The notes: generated by a model not told the origin, from the letters alone. A stretch of 64,000 bases of DNA from Coriaria nepalensis (GCA_027186245.1 CP114484.1:1810501-1874500); one strand, 5' to 3'; shown: positions 22,483 to 34,879, counted from the first letter of the stretch. Numbers and translations: made by a program.

Positions 22483-25346
22483 TTATCGAGAAGCGTCTTC
22501 GAAGGTAAGTTGAGGGACCCTTCTGAAGGTAGAAAAGATAAGATCAAGGTAAAGAGGGAGCCCAACCAAGGCAATGAAAGAAACGGGCAAGAAAATTGCT
22601 GCGTAAATAGTATAAGCAACATATTCCAACCCCCCTGTTAACACAAATACATGCCCTGCACAGAAAGATGTCAGGATGGAGACGATAGAAGCAAACAGAG
22701 CAGTCAAACCCAACAGCAGCTTCAACGGCAAATTCTGTGCAAAATCCCTTTCTCGCCGTCTAGATGCCAGAATTGAGAGAAAGGATACAAGACTTGAAAC
22801 AGAGAAGCAGAGGGCGATGAGAGAGGAAATGGAGAAGATGTGAAATGCCCGCTTGTCAATGAAATTGGGCGTCCCGTCCCCCTTTATGCCACCTGGTACG
22901 GTGGCTGATGTGGTGAATGCAACTCCGGCGATCAGTGTCGCCACCACGGAGCACGACTCTGAGGTTTTTGTTATCCATTCGCTTCCTTCTTTAACAAGGG
23001 ATTTGTGTGTTTCAGTGAACACATCCTTTGATGTTTGACCCTTCACATTGTGTCTGTCAAAGTAGCTTGATGGCATGGTATCCTTCACAAACTTGTACCA
23101 TTTGTATTCCCATTGCATTTGGAGAGCAGCACCTGGAACTCGCCAAGGGCTTTGACCTCCGTATTTAGCAGCGAGGTGGACGACATTGTTACCGTCTTTG
23201 TCGTGATAAATTCTGTGTTCCAGCGAATACTTTTTAGGGTAATCTCTCAGAATTTTATACACCTCAACTTGCCTATTCTCTACTGCCACCAGAATGGCGT
23301 TTTTCCTGTTGGAATCGGTGTCGTGAATAGCCATTGGGAATTTCTCTAATATGCTCTCCACCATTTCCGTAACTCCCGTCCTTGCTGCTGTCAGTAACGG
23401 AGTCTCGTTTTTGTTCACTCCTTCAATTTCTTTCTTTGCTTTCTTCTGATCCGAGTCCTGACCTGTTGTAGTACGCAAAAATCTATGAATTTCTTAGGCC
23501 TTCATCTTCAACAATTGATTATGAAGTAGCTTATAACATCGCTTACCGTCTGCACTTCCATCGCTTGCACTCTTTTTTTCCTCGTCTGGAAACGTAGGAA
23601 ATCCCTGCGATTCTAAATCGTGTGAGTGTTCCTCATTGAACCGTGGATCCTGACCGTCGCCATTATCTCGTGTTTCGTAGAATTGATCATGCGTAATCAG
23701 TTCTTTCAGTAGCTTATTACTCCATTTGTGTCTCAATTTTTTCCTCCGTATTCTCTTTATACTCCCAATGCCTACGTTAATGTAATCAATTATTCATGTA
23801 AATATAGATGCATGGCACTAAATGTATATAGATAATAACTAGACTGAATACTAACCAGTTCCCAGGACTAAAAGTATTAAGTTCATCACCACCTTGAAGA
23901 TTATAACAATGGTGGCATAATTTGGCGGGAATCGACTTTGTATCTCCGGCGATTGTTGAGCTGGATTTTTCCAACAAGTCAATATTCATAAAATAAACAG
24001 CTTATTTTGTGATGTGATTAATATAAGTTACGAGAATACAAAAAATGAATCAGTTAATATGCTAATTACCTTGTGATGAATCCTCTTCGTCATTTTTAAC
24101 ATTTTTACCCAATCTCTTAGAGCCTGAAAATGAGTTAAATTGAAATGATATCCGTATATTTTCCCTCTAGTGTTTGGAGCGCGAGAAAATTCAAAGAGAA
24201 AAAATGTATAAACTAACCAGATATAATCTTTAGAAACCTCCAGAGACGCTCGCCGAATCCCACGCAAACTGCGTAGTTTTCTGGATAGTACTTGGGATCT
24301 AGACCGTCATTACTAGATCCTCTTCTACCAGTATCATCTCCACTTGGCACATCGACTTGGCAGTTTTCTGGATAGTTCTTGGGATCTCGCCCCCCATGAG
24401 TGGATTTGGATCCTCTTCCACCATGATGATCTCCACTTGGTAAATCGATACTCGAACCTACATTTCAAATTTAACATTTGCTAATTTCTATGATTTTAAA
24501 ATTCTGGGAAATAACTAATTGATGTATAATATATGATATTATGTACTTACAGTTGTATATTATTTTTGCAATAAATCCAAGTCGACTGCCGCTTTTGAAT
24601 GCGTCTGGCTTACTGGCTAGAACATGCAGTGGTGTCAACCCATTGATATTCATATCCCCTAATAGCTCTCGGTTCCGATGAATTATATCAATCGCCAAAT
24701 CTATATATACATAACATATATTTTATATGTATTTGTTATGTATATATGTGGAAAGTATGATAATGAAAGATGTGGAAGTACCAAAATGTTCACCGAAGAT
24801 GGCGGAGTGAAGAACAGTGTTCCCATCGATATTTCTTCTTAACTGCAGAGTAGGACGGCTAGCAGTAGAACTACTCTGCTGACTAGTCGTCCTATCTTTA
24901 GAGTATATATTGTATAGTTGAAAGAAGACCTCCTTTTTTCCATAAAGCGCCGCCACAAAGATCGGCGTTTCGCCGACCTTGTTCATAACATGCATCAAAC
25001 TTGGATATTTCTCCACCATTTCCCGGCAGAGATCCTTTTCGCCCATCTCGGCTGCTAGATGCAGAGGTGTGTTGCCTCTCTCGTTCTTCATCTCTAGCGC
25101 CGGCGGTGTGGATCCACTCTCCATTGGCCGAGGACAGTCAATGACAATGTCAAGCAGCTGTTTGGCATAAGTTTTAGTTTTGTTGCTCAAGAGAGCGAGA
25201 TGTAAGGCGGTTTCTCTGGACCGGGTGATCTGGGCTGTTAGAACCTTCGGATCTATTCTACATAGCTCGACGATTTTTGCCCATTCGTCGGTACAAGCCA
25301 ACCTGAACAACGGATGTCTGCCCTCCTTTTTTCCAACAGGCTGCAT
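22483..25346 (-). CDS. Ankyrin repeat protein with PGG domain (ACD6/ITN1-like), intact
   Basis: Plant membrane ankyrin protein; relatives ACD6 and ITN1 act in defence and salt/ABA responses. Seven minus-strand exons, in frame: 25346-24782, 24700-24551, 24457-24218, 24123-24070, 23960-23856, 23771-23547 and 23462-22483, giving 772 residues. Ankyrin repeats lie in exons 1-2 (RETALHLALLS, GNTPLHLAAEMG, GETPIFVAALYG, GNTVLHSAIFG, GLTPLHVLA). Exon 3 is a Gly/Pro/Asn linker with an internal duplication. Exon 5 carries FPPNYATIVIIF and a hydrophobic stretch. Exon 7 has two more ankyrin-like units and then the PGG domain (AALQMQWEYKWYKFVK, ETHKSLVKEGSEWITKTSESC, ATVPGG) with four predicted membrane helices. 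All junctions keep frame, so it looks functional. Confidence 0.9.
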
Positions 25347-26228
25347 TGTAATTATTAACTCGAGCTACGTACTATACGTATAATAATAATATCATGCAAA
25401 AACTATATCGCGAGAGGTAACTTATATAACCTTACTCAGTGACTGTTAGTTTACTAAGAATAGCTTCTCCCTCAAGACGCTGCATCTTCTTGTATCTTCC
25501 TCTTCAAGGCTTATCTTTAATTGTTCATACGTAAACAACAACAACTATCCTTTTTTCTTTTTCTTTTTCTTTTTCTTTTTCTTTTTTTATTCTCTTTTTC
25601 TATCTCTCGGAAGGAAATTTTGTATATGAGACTATTTCTTTTAGATCTTGTTAAATTCGGTCGGTCTGTATGTTCCTTACCGGCAATTTTGTGTTTCAAG
25701 CTGCATTTTATTCTTGTTTTACACGAGTTCAAACTGAATCGTCAATTGTTGTTTTTTTTTTTTTTTTTCAATAAGAAAGATTAATGTCACGGTTAGCTAA
25801 TACAATGTATGTTATTAAATTAATCCGACCATATTCTCTATATATTATAGATTAGATTATATACTATAAGATTATTGGGTTGAATATTTATTGAATGAAA
25901 AAAACAAAAAATAATAATTATTAGAATTCGTTCTACGAAGAACATCTATAATTATTTATAAATTAAAGAGTTTTATTTTTATCTATAAGATTTTTTTAAG
26001 GGAAATAATTATTAGATTTTTTAATTTATTGTAGTATCAGAACTAAACTCTAAGCGGATGTATTCACGCTTCATATTTTTAATCCATGTATATACAGTTA
26101 AAGTTTGTAGGAAACTATAATGAATCCCATCAAATTCTTTTTTATTATAATAAAGCTCCAAATTTTATATAATTATACCTAATGCTCTAATTTTATAGTT
26201 AACTTTTCAATAATTTTCTTCTATATTA
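25347..26228. other. Promoter side of the intact ankyrin gene
   Basis: 5' flank of the minus-strand ankyrin gene, with CTTTTT tracts (about 25550-25590), poly-T near 25749-25768 and AT-rich spacer. The CTTTTT tract and nearby sequence have a counterpart at about 29900-29935 upstream of the second ankyrin gene, so the promoter was duplicated too. No coding frame is supported. Confidence 0.5.
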
Positions 26229-26412
26229 GCTTGTTGTCTATGGGATTATAAAGGCCATAAAGGAGGAAGAGAGGCAGACTTTTGTGAGGAAGTTGGATAA
26301 ATTTCGAGATTATGTAGATGAAGTGGTGAATGCTCTCACCCTTGAATTGAAAGACGAAGTTCATAAATTGTATGTTGAATTGAGGTGGTTGAGAAAGGTG
26401 TTAACATGTAAG
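26229..26412 (+). pseudogene. Unidentified exon-like fragment, charged helical peptide
   Basis: A plus-strand open stretch begins after a TTAG acceptor-like site and reads IIKAIKEEERQTFVRK, then LDKFRDYVDEVVNALTLELK, then a Leu-rich end (LYVELRWLRKVL), followed by a GTAAG donor-like site at about 26408. Composition and periodicity look like a coiled-coil or helical exon. I do not recognise the family and there is no start or neighbouring exon with clear homology. It could be an exon relic or chance. Confidence 0.3.
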
Positions 26413-26622
26413 TTATTAATTTTTGAATGTTTGAATTGTTTGAAAATTTAAACAGTGTTAATATGTTCATTTGTTCCATTTGAATCGCAGGACACCAGTC
26501 ATTGGAAAGCAAATCGCTCAAGACACACCTCGACAGCCAAATGAAAAGGAAAGCAAACCGGCACGAAAAACTGACCCAAAAAAACGCACGACCAAAACAT
26601 ATTCATCAGCCTGATCATATAT

Positions 26623-29600
26623 TTATCGAGAAGCATCGTCGAAGGTAAGTTCAGGGACCTTTCTGAAGGTAGAAAAGATAAGATCCATGTAAAGAGGGAG
26701 CACAACCAAGGCAAAGAAAGTAACGGGCAAGCTAGTTGCTACGTAAATAGGATAAGCAATGTATTCCAACCCCCCGTTCAACACAAACACATGCCCTGCA
26801 CAGAAAGATGTCAACATGGGGGCGATAGAAGCAAACAGAGCAGTCAAACCCTGCAGCAGCTTCAACGGCAAACTTTGTGCAAAATCGCTTTCTTGCCGTC
26901 TAGAGGTCAGAATTGAGAGAAAGCATACCACACTTGAAACGGAGAAGCATAGAGCGATGAGGGACGAAATGGAGAAGACGTGAAATGCCGGCTTACCTGG
27001 AACACGCCAAGGGCTTTGACCTCCATATTTAGCAGCCAGGTGGACGATACTGTTACCGTCTTTGTCGCGATAGATTCTGTTTTCGAGCAAATACTTTCTG
27101 AGGTACTTTTTCAGCAGTTGATATACCTTAACTTTCCTATTCTCGACCCCCAAAAGCATTGCATTTTTCCCATCAGAGTCTAAGTCGTGAATAGCCATTG
27201 GGTATTTCTCTAATATGCTCCCCACCATTTCTGTAATTCCCATCCTTGCTGCTGTTAATAAGGGAGTCTCGCTTTTCTTCAATTGTTCGTCTTCGTCCTT
27301 CTCCAACTTGAGATGGTAAGAACCCTTCTGATCCGAGCCCAGACCGGTTATAGTAAGCTGATGGGTGTCCAGAAGTTGGTTTGCTATTTCAACCACTTTC
27401 AGTTTCTCTACATGAAAGAGAAACAAAATAAAATTGTGTGAAATTTCGTAAGTCTTCATCTTAAACAATTAGTAATGAAGTAGCTTACAAAATCGCTTAC
27501 TCTCTGCACTTCCTTTGGCTTCAGTCTTATTTTGCTCATCTGAAGACGTGGGAAATTCATGGTGAAATCCCAGGGATCTTAAATCCTCTGATTGTTCCTC
27601 ACCGAGCTGCGGATCCTGACCATCGCCATTATTGTATGTTTGGTAGTATGGATCACAATCGACCAGCTGTTTCATTACCTTTTTACTCCATTTGTGTCTC
27701 AGTTTTTTCTTCTCTACCTTCTTTATCTTCCATAGGCCTATGTTTATACAATCAATGAATCATGTTGTGTATTTAGATGAATAACAATAAATAAATAAAA
27801 AAATACGGTTGATAACTAGACTAAATACTAACCAAAACCCAGGATTACTAGTAGTAAGTTCATCACTGTCTTGAAGAATAGGACAGAGGTGACATAATTT
27901 TGCGGGAATACACTCCGTTTCTTCGACGATTCTAGATTTACCAGCGAATCGATATTCATAAAATAAGTATCTAATCGATGAATCTGATTAAGTTAATTAA
28001 CAAAAATAAGAAAAAGTTTGAATCCGTTGATATGCTAATTATTACCTTGAGATGGATCATCTTCGTCATTTTTAACATTTTTATCCGATCTCTTAGGCTT
28101 AGCCCCTGAAAATCAGTTGATTGAAATGATATTCCTATATATTTTCTCTAGAACTGTTTGAAGAGCGGGAAAATTCAAAGAGGAGAAAAAGAAAAGAATT
28201 TAAAACTGATAAAAAGAAAATATATAAAATAATACCTCACCTAATATGAAATTTAGAAACTTCCAGAAACAATCGCGGTATCGCATGCCTACTGATTTAC
28301 TGTTGTTCAATGGAGCTTCTTCGTCATGTTTACCCCCTTCATCCAATCGCTTATTAGTACCTGAAAGTGAGCTGATTGAAATGAGATCCGTATATTTTCC
28401 CTCTGGTACTGTTTGGAGAGCGGGAAAATTTCGAAGAGGAGAAGAAAATAATATAAAACTGATAAAAATAAAATATATAAAATAATACTGCACCTAATAT
28501 AATTCTTAGAAACTTCCAGAAACGGTCGCCGAATCGCACGCATGCTTCGTAGTTTTCGGGATACATGTTTTTTGGTTTGGCAAAGTTTTCTGGATTGTTG
28601 GGATCTTCACCGTCGTAACTGGATCCTCTTCCACCATGATCATCTCCACTTGGCAAATCGACAGTCGAACCTACATACAAACTTAACATTTGCTTCAATA
28701 TTTAAGCACATTAAATTTCTATATTTATAATAAATTTCTTATTTTAAAATTTTAATTATAATGAATCTTTTGTATAATATAATATAAAATTTTTAAATTT
28801 ACTTATTTTCAGCATCAAAATTTTTTTATAATAGAAATAGAAATTTGATTTAAAAAATAATTAAATTCAACTAAATGAATAATTGTTAGATATTATATGA
28901 TATTATGTACTTACATTCGTATATTATATAGTCTATAAATCGAAGCTGACTATGGCTTCTGAATGCATCTGGATTACTGGCTAGAACATGAAGCGGTGTC
29001 AACCCATGCATATTTTTTTGCAGTAATAGCTTACGCTCCAGTTCAATTATCTTAAGCGCCAAATCTATACATATACATATAACATATATTTATATATTTC
29101 ATATATAGAAATTATAATAATGAAAGATGTGAAATTACCAAAATGTTCGGCAGAGATGGCGGAGTGAAGAACAGTGTTCCCATCGTCTTTTCTTCTAAAC
29201 AGAGTGTGAAGATTAGTCACCTTACCTGCTTTATAGTATTGATTGTATAGTGGTAGGAAGACCTCCGTTTATCCGTGAAGTGCCGCCACGAAAATTGGCG
29301 TTTCGCCGGATTTGTTCATAATATCCATCAGACCTTCTGGATCCTGCTCCGCCATTTTCAGGCAGAGATCCTTTTCTCCGATCTCGGCGGCTAGATGCAG
29401 AGGCGTGTTGCCTCTCTCGTTCTGCATCTCTAGCACCGCCGGCTGCATGGATCGACTCTGCCCAGGCTGATGATGACGATCAATGATTATGTTGAGCAGC
29501 TGTGTGGCGTAAGTTGCAGTTTTTCTGCTCATGAGAGCGAGATGTAAGACGGTTTCTCCAGACCGGGTGATCTTGGTTGTTTCGACGGCCTGATTTTCAG

Positions 29601-29712
29601 CACATTTGTCCACGATTATTTGCCATTGGTCGTCACAGGCCAACTGGAATAACGACACTCTGTCGGCTTCATCCAGTCTCGACCCAACTGTTCCGACAGA
29701 TCGCTCAATCAT
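26623..29712 (-). pseudogene. Ankyrin-PGG paralog with nonsense codon and lost PGG segment
   Basis: Tandem paralog of the gene at 22483-25346 with matching exon order: 29712-29139, 29064-28915, 28670-28494, 28360-28241, 28105-28046, 27931-27833, 27737-27501 and 27407-26623. Splice sites and frame are kept throughout, but two lesions are clear. Codon 148 in exon 1 is TAA (29271-29269) where the intact copy has AAA within the fourth ankyrin unit. In the last exon VPG is joined directly to KPAFHVF, so about 92 residues are missing, including AALQMQWE, the SEWITKTSESC block, the first membrane helix and the PGG tripeptide. The linker also has an extra exon from a local duplication. It cannot make a full-length product; a short ankyrin peptide or a downstream product is possible. 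Confidence 0.85.
28081..28580 (-). repeat. Tandem duplication of exon end, intron and exon start in the second ankyrin gene
   Basis: Two adjacent ~250-base units share the splice-donor region (CACCTAATAT...TTAGAAACTTCCAGAAAC) at about 28239-28272 and 28491-28524. They also share the intron sequence GAGAGCGGGAAAATT...AAACTGATAAAAA...AAATATATAAAATAATAC at about 28160-28235 and 28411-28488. The result is an added exon (28360-28241) whose end (RDCFWKFLNFIL) echoes the previous exon's end (GDRFWKFLRIIL). The intact paralog has a single copy. Confidence 0.85.
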
Positions 29713-30326
29713 AATTAACTAATAACTAGTGTATTACGTGCTATGAAAATATGAATCTCTGATGCAAAAACTAAATGACAAAGGGGTAGCTTATATAATC
29801 TTACTCAATGACTGTTACTTTTAAGTAGCTTCACCTTCAAGACGGTGGTGCATCTTCTTGTATCTTCCCCTTCAAGGCTTAATGTGGAATTTATACAATA
29901 ATTATCCTTTTTCTTTTTCTTTTTCTTTTCTATCTTTCATGATTCGAAGGAAATTTTATATATCAAATATTGCATTTAGATTTTGTTAAAGTCGATCAGT
30001 CGTAAAGTTCTTATAGATAATAAGAATTGATTAAGATCATGATTAGCTAATAGAATATATATGTTGTTCTCACTTCCTTCCAACTAGCCTTTCACGAATG
30101 AGTTCTTCTTCTAGTACCTTCTCCCTCCTAAGATTCTTAAAACTATATATATACAAACATGATTCACGAACCAATTTTTGGATAGTCTAGATGTATAAGA
30201 AATACTACAAATTTATTTAAAAATCTAGATGTAAGATTTATTTGATTCGATTCAATTTTTTAGTACGAATGAAATATAAATTTCATTTCATTCCTTGACT
30301 AAGTCTACATAGATATTATAAACCAC

Positions 30327-30357
<31 letters not shown>

Positions 30358-32305
30358 AGTATGATCCATCCAACTATTTCGGTCGCCTCCCAAATTTATA
30401 CATGCCAAAAAAACATTATCCCAAACCCATTTTTTGATTGGCCAAAAAAAAAAAAAAAAAGGCCCCCTATTTTTTGAAATTCATGGTACCATAGAAAAGA
30501 AAAATATAAATGAATCATGATATTAAATTTATTAATTATAGAAAATATAATTAATAAGATTAATAAAATAAAATAAAGTTAATTATATCATTATATGTAT
30601 ATCAAATGCAATCACACTTATTAACATCTCGTTTATATATTGTAATAGAAATAAGTAATATTATATAATTTATTTTAATTTATTTTAATTTATTTATTCT
30701 TTTAAATGAATTAAAAAAAAAAATATATCAATTATTGATTCACCCACATATTTATATGGTGAGCCCTCATTTATAAGAATTAATGTTAATATTTTTTTTT
30801 TAAAAAAAATACTTAAAAAGAAAAAAAAAATTAATATAAAAATAATATTTATTATATAGAAAAATATTTTAAAAATATATACAAATAAAAATAAAAAGCT
30901 TCTGTTACGTTACCAATATTTAAAGGGGGGGAGTCAAAAGGACACGTTTCGTAAATCCCACTTCCATAAATTATAATTATGTCGTCATTAATCAAATTTA
31001 GTTCAATTCATTCGTGTGTTAACTTAATTTAATCTTTTACCTTTTTAACCAAGACTACCCTTTCATCCACATGCGACCATTTAATTCGGGGCAATTTCGT
31101 CTTTACGCCATATGGGTATTGATTTACATTAGGGTTAAATTTAATTTTTTCTATTTTTCAAAAAAAAAAAATTATATATTTAGATGATATATATATATAT
31201 ATAGACATTTTTATAACCTCCATTTTTGTTATAATGCGAGGAGGGGGTTGGCTTTATGAAGGCTCTCTTCCTTAAAAGTTTCACTTTTTTTTTTTTTTTT
31301 TTTTTTGTATTTGCATTCTTTAAATCTCTCGCTGTAAGTTTGCATTTTTCTCTTTTATATTATCTATTCGTTAGTGTTTTTTTCCCATCTGGGTTGCTTT
31401 GTTCTCTTTTATATTATCTATTCGTTATGCCTATATATGTATAAAATATTATGGAAGAGGGAGAGTAATCAAATGAATGCATGACATTGTGTATTCTTCT
31501 TTGCGACGGAGAAAGACGGCTCTGATGTGAAATTTCAAGGTCTCTCTTTGAAGATTGATTTTATTATTTTATTTCTGATCTCTTATTTTATTTGAAACAG
31601 TGTCAGATTTAAACAGGCATGTATATTATATTACATATCACAAGAAGAAGAATGTTTGAACTTTGAAAAACATATATTTTTTTATTCGCATTAAACATCT
31701 GAAGGTTTTTTGGATTGTCAGGAGAGGTTTATGACCTTTCTTTTCTTTTTTTTTTTTTTAATTTGTTTTTGGTTTCTAATAGGCCTGAGACAGAGAGTCT
31801 ATGGCATTGATGATACAGATTTTGAGTCTACTATTTATTAGTGTAGTTGAGGTTTTTGCTTTTTAGCCTATCTATGAAAAGGGTATTTGTTTTCTTGGTA
31901 ATCTGAGAGAATTCATGGCGGAATCAGCTTTTCTGTTGTACCATTTGATTTACTTGGACTCTGTTCAAACAAACTTTCTTTATCTTCTTCCCCTTTTCAC
32001 TCCTCATTGGAGTTTACGAGTTTTTAGGGTCTTCTTTTCCTTTATGTTTATGCATTACTTCAATCTCAGGTGATTCTTTAGTCTTTTCCCACTAGGCTAC
32101 ATCCTCTTATTCTTGTTTCTTTGGGTGTTCTTGGGTATTTTGTTTTTGGTGGGTATTGTTTTACTGTTCGTTTTCTTGTGGATTTTTTAAAACTATTTTT
32201 CTTTATCTCCCTCTCTCTCTCCGACCCTGTTTTTGTGTTTTTTTTTTTTTTTGTTGGGTGATAATGTAGTGAAGAAGATGAACGTTGAACAGAGGAGGAG
32301 ATAAA
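29713..32305. other. Spacer and leader region of HMGB15-like gene
   Basis: The start is the promoter of the minus-strand ankyrin pseudogene. From about 30000 to 31230 the sequence is very AT-rich with poly-A/T runs, an (AATA)n tract at about 30330-30355 and a TA run near 31187-31201. From about 31240 on it looks like the leader of the + gene: T-rich, with a 25-base direct repeat (CTTTTATATTATCTATTCGTTA at about 31350 and 31405) and plausible splice sites in the 5' UTR. No protein-coding frame is supported. Confidence 0.5.
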
Positions 32306-34879
32306 ATGGCGATGAGAGAAGCTACATCTTCATCAAACTATTATGTATACCCACAACCACTTGCAAAATATGAAGACATTGTGTCAAATCCTGAGCTTTT
32401 CATGGCTTCTCTTGAGAAGCTTCATGCTTCAATGGGAACCAAGTTCATGTAAGTTTTTTATTTTTTCGTACTCTGAATTCATTTTAATAGCAATGGACTT
32501 TCATCTCTCTGTTTCAAGAAAGCTCAGTGTCTTAATTCATAATGCCTTTTTTGTTTGTACAAATATGGACTATGAGGAAGATTTCATTAACTTTCTTATC
32601 TTGAGGAAGAAGGAAACAAAATGTAGCAGATTGAGAAACTTGTATTAACCTTTTCTTTTCGGTTAAGAATTATTCATCCAAAACATTTTAATCTACATTG
32701 TATCAGTAAGCAGCGCGGCAGGTCCCACGACATCGGTTACATTTTTACTCTCCTGTATGGTATCTTCATAAAGGTTTGGATGAAGATGACAAAAAGCATG
32801 TGTATCCAAAAATTGGTCTGAAATTGGTTGATTTTTATTGCTAGCTTATCCACTCTTCATGTTGACAATTTTCAACATTTTGTTTCTTTGAATTCTGGTA
32901 TTGACTAGTTTGTTCTGTCATCAATCAAAGTTCTGCTTTTTGATCGAGTATGCTATATATGTGTTGATTGATCTATATTTACCCGTATTCCTTTCATGAA
33001 ATTTTTATTTTCGAAATGAAATTGCAGGATACCGATTATAGGGGGCAAAGAGCTAGACTTGCATAAGCTTTTCGTGGAAGTTACTTTGCGTGGCGGAATC
33101 GGAAAGGTATATAAATGTATACCATTTGATAAACAGTCACACATTTTTTTTTCATTACTTTCTCGTCCAATCGCTAATTATCCGGTCCGCTAAAAACAAC
33201 ACCAGATTATCAGAGAGAGAAGATGGAAAGAAGTCACGGCCATTTTTAACTTCCCCTCAACGGCTACTAATGCATCTTTCGTGCTCCGAAAATACTATTC
33301 TTCATTACTTCACCACTATGAACAAATGTACTACTTCAAAGTTCAAGGATGGACCCCAACCTCGGCCTGTAAAAACATGCTTTATACTGACTCTCATTTG
33401 AATGCTCTTCTTGCTTTTCCTTATTTTTTGACATCAGAATCTTTTTTTGCAAGATTCTTTGCCAATTCCAAACTCGGAAATGAATCTGTCTCAGTGGAAC
33501 CAACCATCTTGGCCCTTGCCCTTTGTTCAAGCTACTGATATGCAGCAGCAACCCACAGAATATCCAGCAGGTATCTTTCTATCTCACACTCTCTCTATTA
33601 AAACCTTCATTTTTTTTCCACTTTCTTTTGGGCATTTTCAATTGCTTTTGCATTTCTTCCGCATTTGAAACTGGAATTTGAGTGATTTTGAGTTTGTGCA
33701 GAATTTAATTTTACCTAGAGTTGTGTGGGTCTAAATTGTGGTTCTTAATGAAGAACTCTCCCTCTCTATCTCCTATCTGCAGAAAGGCCGGCATCATTGG
33801 CAGGATGTCCGTTAACGGGGGTAATTGACGGTAAATTCGACAGCGGTTATCTCGTAACAGTCATCTTAGGCTCGGAGGAACTAAAGGGTGTTCTTTATGA
33901 AATGCCTTTTAACCCAACTCAACAAGTAACTACAACACAACAACCCTATGGTCTCTTATCCAACAACAAAGAAACTGTCTCAACAACTCCTCAAACTACC
34001 ACTCGTCCTCCTCGCCGGCGCCGCCGGAAAAAGTATGAGATAAAACGGCGGGACCCAGCTCATCCAAAACCGAACAGAAGCGGTTATAATTTCTTCTTTG
34101 CCGAGCAACATGCCAGACTGAAACCACTACACCCTGGTAAAGATAGAGAGATTAGTAGAATGATTGGCGAGCTATGGAACAATCTAATCGACTTACAGAA
34201 AACGGTAAATCTCACAAGTACATGAGATTTTCTAATGCGTTAGGTGTATGCAAATGGGACCACCATCCCTCTGAATATCCCCTCTGATATTGGCTGTATA
34301 CACCTGTTGCATTGGATACTTTCTCCACTGTACATACATCCCAAGGTTACATTGGTTCTTACTAGTTTCCGAGCATTTGACTCAATTTTTTTCTTTTCTT
34401 TTTTTGCTGATGTTTATTAGGTTTATCAAGAGAAAGCGGCTAAGGATAAAGAGAGATATAGGACCGAGATGGAATATTATAAGGAGAGGTTGAGGACAGG
34501 ACAAGTTGTGAGTGATGCCGTGCCTATACAACAAATGATGCCATACACAGATTTGAACTTGGTTGAAGCTGATGTTAGGATGGAAGATGAGGCTAAGAGC
34601 TTGGATTCATCTATGCAAATGCCAGAGAATGAGAGCAGTACTAGTAAGAGTGTTTACGATGATGATGGTCTGACGGTTGAGAAGGATATGGTCAATGCTG
34701 ATGTATTGGATGGATTGACATTAGGCTTAGGAGTGGGGCCTGAACCGAACAATGTGGATGTCTTTGTGCCGGTTAAGGATGCAGGAGGCAATGTCCGAGA
34801 GGAGAATAATGAGAAGATTGGTGAGGAGAGATTACAACAATGGCTTGGCGGTAATAATGCATCGGGAGCTGAGAAATGA
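32306..34879 (+). CDS. HMGB15: ARID-HMG DNA-binding protein, HMGB15-like
   Basis: Plant-specific nuclear protein with an AT-rich interaction domain and an HMG box; Arabidopsis HMGB15 binds AT-rich DNA and works with MIKC* MADS factors in pollen. Exons 32306-32448, 33028-33106, 33206-33368, 33454-33570, 33783-34204 and 34421-34879 join to 460 residues. The ARID spans about residues 28-122 (PELFMASLEKLHASMGTKFM, GGKELDLHKLFVEVTLRGG, WKEVTAIFNFPSTATNASFVLRKYY). A basic Pro/Arg stretch (TTRPPRRRRRKKYEIKRR) precedes the HMG box at about 253-320 (KPNRSGYNFFFAEQHARLK, IGELWNNL, VYQEKAAKDKERY). The C-terminus is acidic. Residue Asn-Asn-Leu-Ile follows the box Trp where many relatives have Ser, a minor change. 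Confidence 0.92.

Noticed and set aside
23786..23989. Minus frame with a Cys/His-rich peptide (AKLCHHCYNLQGG) inside the ankyrin gene
   Set aside because: The family-conserved FPPNYAT reading lies in another frame of the same exon and splices in phase on both sides; the Cys/His pattern is an out-of-frame artefact.
24979..25170. Plus-strand frames antisense to the ankyrin gene
   Set aside because: They are shadows of the minus-strand coding exons with no independent support.
31256..31444. Phe-rich 62-residue frame before HMGB15
   Set aside because: It is a poly-T and low-complexity translation in the probable 5' leader region.
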